From NCBI GenBank assembly GCA_965370045.1, contig CBDUSI010000003.1, positions 1 to 64,000 of the forward strand: a stretch of 64,000 bases of DNA. Direction: 5' to 3'. Shown here piece after piece: positions 17,294-25,264 of this stretch; position 1 is the first letter of the stretch; every line of letters starts with the position of its first letter. This stretch comes from CAZONU01 sp965370045. GTDB taxonomy: Bacteria; Planctomycetota; SZUA-567; JAKLDR01. A program made the translations under genes and the position numbers. Under the pieces are notes generated by a model, which did not search any database, was not told the DNA's origin, and saw only the letters and a list, made by a program, of their open reading frames with translations.

Positions 17294-18724
17294 CTATTTC
17301 TTCCCCCCCGCAGCGGCCCTGTCCTTCAGCTTGCCTTTCGTTTCTCGCAGGTCGACCACGAAATGCGTGCGGCTCCAGGGGGACACCCGAGCGCCGCGAA
17401 AACTCTTTGGCTGCTCGGTCACGGGAGCCAGGCGGATGCCGGGTCCAATAACATATCGGGCCCGACAGTGAATCTTCAGCTCGTCGGGGATGACCTCGTC
17501 CACTCCGTAGTTCCGCGACAGCTTCGGCAGCTTCCAGTCCAGCCCGTAGTTCGACTCCCGGGCGTCGAGTTTCTCGCCCTTGACCATGCCCTTCCTGCCC
17601 ATGTAGTCGAGATAGGTCCGCCGGTCGAACTGGTCCTGGAGGTAGACGGCATCGCCGTAGACGGCATGGTCAAACTGCTTCTCCACCTTGAAGACCAAGA
17701 CGCGCGGGCCCAGGTTCTTCTGGCCGATTTCGCGGGCGCTGTGGCGACAGAGGGGCACGTCATAGTACGGGTCGACGTAGCGCCACTTGCCGTCGAGATG
17801 GACTTCGAGCGCGGAGTGCCCGCGGTCGGGATATATCGGCTCCAGGCGCGGGCAATACCCGGCCACGCCCCTGCAGCGCAGTCCCTGGTACTCCAGGAAG
17901 GCGGCCAGGAGCCCGTTGACGTGTCCGCACTCTCCGAGGCCCCGCTTGAACGTGTCCAGGGGCTTTCTCATCCAGGTATCGCTCGCCCAGGAATACGTCT
18001 GGCGCACGTAGGAGAAGGTTTCTCTGACTGCTTCCTCCCTGGAAAGTCCCAGACCCAGCGCGACGGCCTGCTTCTGAAGTTCCTCCTTGTTGAGCTTGGC
18101 GCGATCACGCGGCAGACGCAACAAGAAGGCGCGGAAGGGAAGCTTGACTCGCGGTCCGCCACCGATGTCGCTGCGATGCTGGCTGCGGGTCATGGAGTAG
18201 TATCTTCCCCGGGGAGAGTCGAGGTCTTCGGAAAGAGTGAGCGGAAGAAGCAGAGGCATTCTGACCAGGTTGGGGCTGTCGAAGTCCTTGGACGTATCCA
18301 GTTCGAAGTAGTATATGGTGTTGAGTTCGGCGACGCCCTTCGTGAAGCTTGCCGCCAGCGCCTGCCTGTCCACCGGCGCAACTCTTATCAGCGGATGAAG
18401 GTCCCGAACGACGGCGCCCCTTCGTGGCGGAGAGACAAACTTGAGCTTGGGAAGGGACGTGTCCGGGTAGGCCACCTGGAACGTCAGGAAGTAGCGACTG
18501 TAATCTCCCTCCGTGTACAGGACCTTGTCGGACTTCTTGACCAGGCGAGACCTGAGGTCCGCCGCCTCTGCTTCCAGGCGTCCGCGGTCCGTCCTGAGAG
18601 CCTTGTGTTTGGCTCGGGAAGTCTTGTATTTCATCCGGTAGAGGTGCGCGGTCCAGCCCAACGCCGCAATAGCGGCGACGGCCGCGGCAGCTGCGCTCCA
18701 GGGCAGTACCCGACGAAGTCTCAT
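17294..18724 (-). CDS. Membrane-anchored transglutaminase-like protein
   Basis: 476 residues from ATG 18724 (GAGGG just upstream). An N-terminal anchor (VLPWSAAAAAVAAIAALGW) is followed by a short coiled coil (about residues 35-60) and a beta-rich region. The transglutaminase-like core has the Cys in LGECGHVNGLLAAFL, the His in GHSALEVHLDG and the Asp in RYVDPYYDV, so the Cys-His-Asp triad looks intact. These proteins usually act as cysteine peptidases or amide transferases in the periplasm. Inside a polysaccharide locus it might attach or release an amine-bearing group or crosslink the glycan to protein. Base composition is a little less GC-rich than in the flanking genes. Function is inferred. 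Confidence 0.8.
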   Translation of the reverse strand: MRLRRVLPWSAAAAAVAAIAALGWTAHLYRMKYKTSRAKHKALRTDRGRLEAEAADLRSRLVKKSDKVLYTEGDYSRYFLTFQVAYPDTSLPKLKFVSPPRRGAVVRDLHPLIRVAPVDRQALAASFTKGVAELNTIYYFELDTSKDFDSPNLVRMPLLLPLTLSEDLDSPRGRYYSMTRSQHRSDIGGGPRVKLPFRAFLLRLPRDRAKLNKEELQKQAVALGLGLSREEAVRETFSYVRQTYSWASDTWMRKPLDTFKRGLGECGHVNGLLAAFLEYQGLRCRGVAGYCPRLEPIYPDRGHSALEVHLDGKWRYVDPYYDVPLCRHSAREIGQKNLGPRVLVFKVEKQFDHAVYGDAVYLQDQFDRRTYLDYMGRKGMVKGEKLDARESNYGLDWKLPKLSRNYGVDEVIPDELKIHCRARYVIGPGIRLAPVTEQPKSFRGARVSPWSRTHFVVDLRETKGKLKDRAAAGGKK

Positions 18725-18761
18725 GTTACCCTCGGTCGCCAAGGGATAGCCGTGCCCCAGG

Positions 18762-19748
18762 CTACGGCGTCTTGCGCGACAACTCCACGGTGTCTCTGTG
18801 GTTCCGGCGCCACTCGACCAGCCGCTGCATTCCTTCGCGAAGATCCACACTCCACTTGAAGCCCAGGTCGCGTTCGGCCGCTTCGGTTGAGCCGACGCGG
18901 TTGGTCACGAAGGTCCGCCCCGCGGGCTGGTATTCGATCTCCAGGTCCGAGCCGCGGAGGCTCAGGAGCAGCTCGGCCAGTTCCCGGATGGAGGTCTTGA
19001 CCCCCCGGCCCACGTTGTAGAGGCCGAAGGGCGCCTCGCTCTTGAGCGCGCAGATGTTGGCCCGGGCCACGTCGGAAACCTCGACGAAGTCGTAGGCCTG
19101 GGCACCGTCGCCGAATACTTTGGGCCGCTCGCCGCGGTCGATGCAGTCCAGTATCTTCATCATCACCGCGATGTAGGCCCCGCGGTAGTCCTGCCGCGGG
19201 CCGTAGACGTTCATGTACCTGAGGCCCACGCCCTGGAGCCCGTAACGCTTGTGAAAGGACCTGAGCATGTGCTCGCCGGCGATCTTGGTCGCGCCGTAGA
19301 AGGTCCAGTTGTTGTAGGGATGGGCCTCGGTCATGGGCTCCTCGGCCGCGTCGCCGTAGACCGAGGCCGAGCTGGAGTAGACCAGCCGCTCCACCCCGTG
19401 CTTCACGCAGGCCTGGAGCACGTTGAAAGTGCCGCGCACGTTGACCTCGAAAGCCGACTCCGGGAACTCGTGGCAGTGCAGCAGCCACAGCGCGGCCAGG
19501 TGCACCACGGCATCAACGCCCTCGAAGGCCTGGTCCAGAATGTCGGTCTGGCAGATGTCGCCGCCGAGCGGGAAGACGCCGCAGCGCTTATCCTTGAGAG
19601 CCTCGGCGAGGTTCTCGCGGGTGCCGCGCACGAAGTTGTCGTAGACCACCACCTCGCGCACCGGCTCGGCCAGCAGCTGCTCAATGACGTGCGACCCGAT
19701 CAGGCCCGCGCCGCCGATCACGAGAATCTTCTTATCCCCAATATCCAC
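18762..19748 (-). CDS. UDP-glucose 4-epimerase-like SDR
   Basis: 328 residues; GTG start. IGGAGLIGSHV is the NAD-binding loop, SSSASVYGDA carries the catalytic Ser, and FYGATKIAGEHM the YxxxK pair. RYMNVYGPRQDYRGAY and DFVEVSDVARA complete an extended SDR close to GalE/UDP-GlcNAc 4-epimerases. It would supply UDP-Gal, UDP-GalNAc or an acid form for the surface glycan. It is the first gene of the leftward nine-gene unit that ends at 8325. A putative promoter lies about 80 nt upstream. Confidence 0.88.
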   Translation of the reverse strand: MDIGDKKILVIGGAGLIGSHVIEQLLAEPVREVVVYDNFVRGTRENLAEALKDKRCGVFPLGGDICQTDILDQAFEGVDAVVHLAALWLLHCHEFPESAFEVNVRGTFNVLQACVKHGVERLVYSSSASVYGDAAEEPMTEAHPYNNWTFYGATKIAGEHMLRSFHKRYGLQGVGLRYMNVYGPRQDYRGAYIAVMMKILDCIDRGERPKVFGDGAQAYDFVEVSDVARANICALKSEAPFGLYNVGRGVKTSIRELAELLLSLRGSDLEIEYQPAGRTFVTNRVGSTEAAERDLGFKWSVDLREGMQRLVEWRRNHRDTVELSRKTP

Positions 19749-19821
19749 AGCCGGTTAGCATCCCCCCTTCGTGCTGCCAGCGCAGTTCCCGGTTTGGCGG
19801 TCGTGAGGGCTCCGCCTAATC

Positions 19822-19855
19822 TTGGCGATTCTATCGGCCTGCGTATTAGAATCAA
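19822..19855. promoter_or_regulatory. Overlapping divergent promoters of the polysaccharide locus
   Basis: Rightward: TTGGCG (19822-19827), 16 nt, TATTAG (19844-19849). Leftward: TTGATT (complement of 19850-19855), 16 nt, TAGAAT (complement of 19828-19833). The two promoters interlock on the same 34 bp between the divergent epimerase and glycosyltransferase genes, so they could compete. Individual matches are moderate. Confidence 0.4.
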
Positions 19856-19907
19856 GCGAGGGCGAACACGGCTTGCAAATCCCGCCGCGGTTCGCGATAA
19901 GTACGGC

Positions 19908-21158
19908 GTGACGCAGAAACGCATCCTGATGCTCACGCCGGACGTTTACTACCTCGACCGGCGCATCGTGCAGGAGGCCGGATCCCTGGCCTCCCGGGGA
20001 TGTCGGGTCGACATCTATCCCACCAATCCCGCCCTGCGGACCGACGGCGCCTCCCTTCCCGAGGAGGTGAGCCTGCTGGCCAATCCTCGCGAGGGCCGGG
20101 GGCCGGCGGGCCTTGCGGTGAAGCTTCGCGGCCTCAAGCGCTTCCTCAGCGAGGCCTCCCCGGCGCTGCACCGCATGACGGATTCCCTGCATCACTGGGC
20201 GGTGGACCGCTGCCAGCAGATCGTTTCCGGCAACCTGCCGTTTCTCATCTCGCGGGAGAAATACGACGGCGTCTTCGCCCACGACATTCCCGTGCTGCCC
20301 CTGGCCGCGCGCCTCAAGCGGGAATGGAACTGCGCGCTGGTCTGCGACCTGCACGAGATCTTCCCGGAGATGGAGGAGACCTTCACCTCGACGCGCGCCC
20401 GGAACTACTGGCGGTCCGTCGAGAAGGAATATCTGCCGTCCGCCGACGGCATCATCTGCGTCAATGAAGCCGTGCAGGACTACGTCCGCGAGCGCTACGC
20501 GCCGAAAGCACCGGGCATCGTCCTGCACAACGCCGCGCCCTACGTGGAGCCCGCGGGTTTGAGCGGCGCCTCGATTCGCGAGCTTTATCCCGTGCCCGAA
20601 GGCGCGCGTGTCCTGGTTTACGTCGGAACCCTCATTCAGCACAGGAACCTGGAAACCCTGGTGGCCGGTTTCGAGCGGGCCGCTCCTGAGGGTTGGGTTT
20701 TGGCCTTCCTGGGCACGGGCCCGCTGGCCGGGCGCCTGGGGCGCCTGATCGACCGCCCGGGCCTGGCCGGCAAGGTGTTTCTGGGAAAGGACGTTCGCCA
20801 GGACGACGTGGTCAAGGTGGCCGGCTCGGCGGACGCCGGAGTGATCCCCTATCAGGCGGTGGGCTACAACCACCGAATCGCCACGCCCAACAAGCTCTTT
20901 GAGTACGCCCAGGCCCGCCTGCCGATACTGGCCTCCGACTTGCCGATGATCGCCCGGCTCCTGGCCGCGAACGGCAACGGGGTCTGCGGCGATATGTCCA
21001 CGCCGGAGGCGGCCGCCGGCACGCTGCGGCGCTTTCTCAGTGAAGAATCGGGGAAGATTACCCCGGAGGTCCTGGAGCGCGCCGCGCGGGAGCTTTCCTG
21101 GGAGGAGGAGGAACCCCGGCTCCTGGAGCTGGTCGATCAGTTACTGCCGGCTTCCTGA
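19908..21158 (+). CDS. Glycosyltransferase family 4
   Basis: 416 residues from GTG 19908; an in-frame ATG at 19929 is the alternative. KRILMLTPDVYYLDRRI starts the first GT-B domain, with DIPVLPLAARL and CDLHEIFPEM after it. The donor half shows VYVGTLIQHRNLETL, FLGTGPLAGRL, GVIPYQAVGYNHRIATPNK and LFEYAQARLPILAS, a standard GT4 pattern. It is divergent from the main leftward unit and converges on rmlB with a 13-bp gap, so it is probably expressed with the locus from the shared promoter region. Donor and acceptor are unknown. Confidence 0.87.
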   Translation: MTQKRILMLTPDVYYLDRRIVQEAGSLASRGCRVDIYPTNPALRTDGASLPEEVSLLANPREGRGPAGLAVKLRGLKRFLSEASPALHRMTDSLHHWAVDRCQQIVSGNLPFLISREKYDGVFAHDIPVLPLAARLKREWNCALVCDLHEIFPEMEETFTSTRARNYWRSVEKEYLPSADGIICVNEAVQDYVRERYAPKAPGIVLHNAAPYVEPAGLSGASIRELYPVPEGARVLVYVGTLIQHRNLETLVAGFERAAPEGWVLAFLGTGPLAGRLGRLIDRPGLAGKVFLGKDVRQDDVVKVAGSADAGVIPYQAVGYNHRIATPNKLFEYAQARLPILASDLPMIARLLAANGNGVCGDMSTPEAAAGTLRRFLSEESGKITPEVLERAARELSWEEEEPRLLELVDQLLPAS

Positions 21159-21171
21159 CCTTGCCGTCTAG

Positions 21172-22170
21172 CTAGCCGTCTATGCGGTCGCCGCCCTTGA
21201 CCGGCTTCCACCAACCGGGGTTCTCGCGATACCAGCGGACGGTTTCGACCAGCGCCTTTGGCCAGGCCGAGCGCGTCGGGCGCCAGCCCAGCTCGCGCTC
21301 TATCTTGGAGCAGTCAAGGGCGTAGCGCAGGTCGTGGCCGGGGCGGTCGGCGACGTGTTCGATCATCTCCTCGCCGTGGCCGGTGATTTCCAGAATGGCG
21401 CGGGTTAATTCCAAGTTGGTGCGACCGTTGTCCGCGCCGATGTTGTAGGTCTCTCCGGCCCGGCCGCGCTCCAGAACGGCGAGCAGCGCCTCGCAGTTAT
21501 CCTCGACGTGCAGCCAGTCGCGCACGTTGCGGCCGTCGCCGTAGAGCGGGACCTTCTTGCCTTCCAGCAGATTGGTCGCGAAGAGGGGGATGACCTTCTC
21601 CGGGAGTTGGTAGGGGCCGAAGTTGTTCGAGGAACGCGTGATTATCGCATCGAGATCGAAAGTCCGGTGGCAGGCACGGACCAGCATATCCGCCGCAGCC
21701 TTGCTGGCGGCATACGGGTTATTGGGCCTGAGCGGAGAGTCCTCCGTGAACTTGAGCGTCGGGCCTTCCAGCGGCAGACTGCCGTAGACTTCGTCAGTGC
21801 CCACCTGCACGAAACGCCGGCCGCCGGCGCGACGGGCGGCGTCCAGCAGCGTCTGGGTTCCCCCGACGTTGGTCCTGACGAAGGGCCGGGAATCCACTAT
21901 CGAACGATCCACGTGGCTCTCGGCCGCGAGGTGCACTACTGCCGAGCACTCGGCCATCAGATCCTCGACCAGGGCCGCGTCGCAGACGTCCCCGCGGACG
22001 AAGCGGTGGCGCTTCTCGCCCTCTAGATCGGCGAGATTTTCCAGCCTGCCGGCATAAGTCAGCGCGTCGAGGTTGATAACGGCCACGCCGGGCCGCTCGC
22101 GGAGCAGGAAGCGCACGAAGTTCGAGCCGATGAAGCCGGCGCCCCCGGTGACCAGAACCGTGTTGCTCAT
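21172..22170 (-). CDS. rmlB: dTDP-glucose 4,6-dehydratase
   Basis: 332 residues from ATG 22170. All hallmarks are present: TGGAGFIGSNFVR for NAD, AAESHVDRSI, GTDEVYGSL with the Thr-Asp-Glu acid/base set, and YAASKAAADMLV with YxxxK. ITRSSNNFGPYQ, YGDGRNVRDWLHV and PGHDLRYALD are RmlB signatures. It converts dTDP-glucose to dTDP-4-keto-6-deoxyglucose, on the way to rhamnose or other 6-deoxy sugars. rmlA, rmlC and rmlD are not in the window. It is the last gene of the second leftward unit and overlaps the polymerase gene by 4 nt. Confidence 0.95.
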   Translation of the reverse strand: MSNTVLVTGGAGFIGSNFVRFLLRERPGVAVINLDALTYAGRLENLADLEGEKRHRFVRGDVCDAALVEDLMAECSAVVHLAAESHVDRSIVDSRPFVRTNVGGTQTLLDAARRAGGRRFVQVGTDEVYGSLPLEGPTLKFTEDSPLRPNNPYAASKAAADMLVRACHRTFDLDAIITRSSNNFGPYQLPEKVIPLFATNLLEGKKVPLYGDGRNVRDWLHVEDNCEALLAVLERGRAGETYNIGADNGRTNLELTRAILEITGHGEEMIEHVADRPGHDLRYALDCSKIERELGWRPTRSAWPKALVETVRWYRENPGWWKPVKGGDRIDG

Positions 22171-23486
22171 GCTCCCGTCACCTCGCCGGACGCGCCGGGC
22201 GATTCCGTCTCTCGCCCGGCTTCCGGCGGAGCGTCTTCAACGCCCCCGACTCCCCAGGCGAAGGCCAGGCCCACCACCAGCCAGGTCAACCGCCCGCCGA
22301 TCTTCCAGAGCGTGTACTCCACTTGGCTCAGGGCGGCAATAGTCAAAAGGGTGACGAACAACGTGCCGGCGATCGTGGCCGCGGCTCCGCGCCCGCGGTG
22401 CCAGGCCGAAAAGGCCGCCCAGGCCGCCACGCACCAGACCAGCAGCAGGGCGGCCACCCCCAGAACGCCGGTCTCTATGAGAGTCTGGCTCAGCACGTTG
22501 TGAGAGTGCAGCATCGTCTCTCCCACCGAAACCGGGAGCTCCGTGCGGTAGTGCGCGGCGGCCCCCGGGAATATCCGGCTGCTGCGCCCGTGGCCGATGA
22601 CCACCCGGTACCACGGGCCCCGGGCCATGATCTGCGCGCATATCTTCTGGGCGCGCAGCCGAGAGTTAAGCGTGTCCATCGACCGGCGGGAGGGGCTGGC
22701 CAGGCACCACCAGGCGAGCCCCGCCGCCGGGACCACCAGGAAGAACCACAGGCAGACAGCGATGATCCTCTGTTTCCGGGTGCCGAACCGCGCCTGGAAG
22801 AAGGCAACTCCGGGCACGGACACCAGGGCGATGCTCAGGAGCGCGCCCCGGGCCCTGGTCAGGTAAAGCAAAGCCCCGCTCAAGAGCGCCGCGGCCAGCG
22901 AGGCCAGACCCGGCCAGCGATGCCTGGCCGCCAGCGCGCAGCCCAGGTACAGGCAGCACAGCACGACCAGTTCCCTGGCGAACTGCATGTGGTACTTGCG
23001 AAAGCCCTTGAGGCGCTCGCCATCGAAGGCGGAGTCCGCGCGCCAGGGAAGGCTGGCGGCCTCGAAGACGTACCAGGCGCCGAAGGCCACCAGGAGCGTC
23101 AGGAGAACGCGCCTGGCCGCGGCGCGGCCGCGCAGGCCGACCCCCGCCGCCAGGGCGATGGCCACCCCGGGGACGTGCAGCCGGTAGTAGCTGAAGTTCC
23201 CCCTGTTCGGGAACTTCTCGGCGAGGAGCGCTGCCAGCATGTTAAGCGCCAGGAAGCCGAGCAGCCCGCCGACGAAGGCCCAACGCAGCCGCGACAGACC
23301 TCCGCGACGCGAGCGGACGAAGAACATGGCCAGGCCAATGAGCGCCGCGGCGGTGACGACGTAGTTCGCGGTGTTCCGGGCCTTGTCGCATACCGTTAAC
23401 AGGAGGAAAAGGGCCAGCAGCGCCTCGACGGCGCCACAGGCCCAGTGCCGCCACTTCCGTGTCGCTCTCGTCGGGTCCTCAGCCAT
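22167..23486 (-). CDS. O-antigen polymerase/ligase family membrane protein (Wzy/WaaL type)
   Basis: 439 residues with about ten hydrophobic segments. The family signature is readable: LTRARGALLSIALV before a large periplasmic loop, then SHNVLSQTLIETGVLGVAALL, with conserved His and Asn. The loop between (about residues 265-330) is hydrophilic. These proteins polymerise O-units (Wzy) or ligate a finished glycan to an acceptor (WaaL); sequence cannot separate the two. Since an ABC exporter is present upstream, a ligase role is slightly more likely. It is followed by rmlB with a 4-nt overlap. Confidence 0.82.
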   Translation of the reverse strand: MAEDPTRATRKWRHWACGAVEALLALFLLLTVCDKARNTANYVVTAAALIGLAMFFVRSRRGGLSRLRWAFVGGLLGFLALNMLAALLAEKFPNRGNFSYYRLHVPGVAIALAAGVGLRGRAAARRVLLTLLVAFGAWYVFEAASLPWRADSAFDGERLKGFRKYHMQFARELVVLCCLYLGCALAARHRWPGLASLAAALLSGALLYLTRARGALLSIALVSVPGVAFFQARFGTRKQRIIAVCLWFFLVVPAAGLAWWCLASPSRRSMDTLNSRLRAQKICAQIMARGPWYRVVIGHGRSSRIFPGAAAHYRTELPVSVGETMLHSHNVLSQTLIETGVLGVAALLLVWCVAAWAAFSAWHRGRGAAATIAGTLFVTLLTIAALSQVEYTLWKIGGRLTWLVVGLAFAWGVGGVEDAPPEAGRETESPGASGEVTGA

Positions 23487-23544
23487 CGTCGCTCACAAGG
23501 CTAGCCGGGCGTCCCGGGGCCGCAAGGGGATTTCGTCCCGGGCA

Positions 23545-25041
23545 TCAGCCCGCGCGTTCCCGCGGGTCCGGGCGGCCGGCGAGGACCACCCCGGCGGTGC
23601 GCAGCAATATGCGGTAGTCGAGAAAGAGCGAGCCCTGGCTCAGGTAGTAGATGTCCATCAGTGCCACCTGGTCGAACTCCAGCAGGTCGCGGCCGAATAT
23701 CTGCCACATTCCGGTGATGCCCGCCCGGCCCTCCAGCCGCTCGCGGTGCCAGGGCTCGTACTCGGCGACCTCGCCGGGGAGCGGCGGCCGGGGGCCGACC
23801 AGCGACATCTGGCCAGCCAGGACGTTCAGCATCTGGGGGATCTCGTCCAGGCTGAAGCGCCGCAGCCACCTCCCGAACCAGGTGATCCGCGCGTCGCCGG
23901 GCGCCTTGAACATCGGCCCGCGCATCACGTTCCCGGACCCGCCCGGCGCGTCGCCGTTGGCTCCCCCGCCGTTGCGCATGGTCCGGAACTTGAACATCGG
24001 GAAGGTACGTCCCCCGGTGCCCACGCGCTCCTGGGTGAAGATCACCGGGCGGCCGCTGGTGATGAGAACTCCGGCGGCAACCGCCAGCCACAGCGGCAGG
24101 CCCAGTATCAAAATCAACCCGGCGCCGACGATGTCCAGCGCACGCTTGATCGCCGCGCGCGCCCCGCCGAAGGGCCGGAGGGCGTAGTCAATGATGGGGA
24201 TGCCGTCAATCTCGTCGAACTGCAGGCCCAACTTCTCGCGCAGGACGGAGAAGGAACGGGAAACCACTCGCGAGCGAATCCCCAGGCGCTTGAGCATCGC
24301 CAGCGTCCCGGCCAGCTCGGCCAGCGGGGCGTCCGGCTTGCAGATGACCACTTCGTCCGCCCGGCCGGCCTTGATGTAACGGACCAGGCCGCGCTCGTGG
24401 CGCAGGATCTTGACCTCGTGGCGTCGGCGCTCTTTCCACTCGGTGCCCACCACCGCCACCGGTGTGAGCGGCCACTCCGGATGAGATTTCAACCTCTCGA
24501 GCAGCCGGTCGGCGGTCTGATTGTGGCCGACGATGATGGCCCGGGTGAGGTCCAGCCCCGCGGCCCCCCGCAGGCGCATGCGCAGTCTCTTGAGCTGCCG
24601 GCGGGCCATGGTGACCAGAAGAAGGGACAGCAGCAGGTAGATGCCCAGGAACATTCGCGAAACGTGCAGGCCCTTGATGCCAAAAAGCAGGATGACCGAA
24701 ACCGCGAAGGCCGCCAGCAGACCCTTGACCACCTCGCCGAGGTCGGAGCCCTCGTACATCAGCCGGCGGTCCTCGTAGCGGCCGCAGGCCTTCAGCGCCA
24801 GGAACGCCGTGACTAACAGGATAATCAGAGCTGCGGGGTAATGGGCGCCCTCCGGACGTCGCCCGATAACGTGGAAGGTCAGGCCGTAGCTGGCGGCGTA
24901 GGCGCAGCCCACCATGATCAGGTCGGCCAGCACGGCAACCGCGAAGTAGAGCCTTCGCCAGGGATAACGACGCGGGTAGGCCTTGTCCGGGAGCACCCGA
25001 TCCAGGCGAGCAGCCAGGGCCGTGATCCAGCGGCCGAACAT
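23545..25041 (-). CDS. Polyprenyl-phosphate sugar phosphotransferase (WbaP/WcaJ type)
   Basis: 498 residues from ATG 25041 (AAGGGA upstream). The N-terminal half has four membrane segments (LYFAVAVLADLIMVGCAYAA, AALIILLVTAFLAL and two more) followed by a CoA-binding-like Rossmann region (AIIVGHNQTADRLL). After a fifth segment comes the catalytic bacterial sugar transferase domain: PMFKFRTMR, LRRFSLDEIPQMLNVL, MSLVGPRPPLPGEV and GITGMWQIFGR. It transfers a sugar-1-phosphate to undecaprenyl phosphate to start glycan assembly. First gene of the second leftward unit, with a good promoter upstream. Confidence 0.94.
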   Translation of the reverse strand: MFGRWITALAARLDRVLPDKAYPRRYPWRRLYFAVAVLADLIMVGCAYAASYGLTFHVIGRRPEGAHYPAALIILLVTAFLALKACGRYEDRRLMYEGSDLGEVVKGLLAAFAVSVILLFGIKGLHVSRMFLGIYLLLSLLLVTMARRQLKRLRMRLRGAAGLDLTRAIIVGHNQTADRLLERLKSHPEWPLTPVAVVGTEWKERRRHEVKILRHERGLVRYIKAGRADEVVICKPDAPLAELAGTLAMLKRLGIRSRVVSRSFSVLREKLGLQFDEIDGIPIIDYALRPFGGARAAIKRALDIVGAGLILILGLPLWLAVAAGVLITSGRPVIFTQERVGTGGRTFPMFKFRTMRNGGGANGDAPGGSGNVMRGPMFKAPGDARITWFGRWLRRFSLDEIPQMLNVLAGQMSLVGPRPPLPGEVAEYEPWHRERLEGRAGITGMWQIFGRDLLEFDQVALMDIYYLSQGSLFLDYRILLRTAGVVLAGRPDPRERAG

Positions 25042-25187
25042 CAGGCTTTTCCCTTCACGACCGGCGCCACCCGGCGCCGCCCGGCGGAGCCGCTGCAACT
25101 GGCGCGGGCGAGGAAGAGCCCCGGCTCCGCCCCTGGCGCTCGCCCTATCAACAGTACTGTGAACGTCCACATCCTTAACGGCGGGAA

Positions 25188-25216
25188 ATCCTAAGCTCAA
25201 TTAGGGCCATTATCAA
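25188..25216 (-). promoter_or_regulatory. Sigma-70-type promoter for the initiating sugar transferase unit
   Basis: On the minus strand TTGATA (25211-25216) and TAGGAT (25188-25193) are 17 nt apart. The transcript would start near 25181, giving a leader of about 140 nt before the sugar transferase. On the other strand the same interval leads into the ArnT-like gene. Confidence 0.5.
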
Positions 25217-25264
25217 GGAGGGCGGCGTTCCGCCCCGCTTGATTCCGCCCCTCGGAGGCCTATC

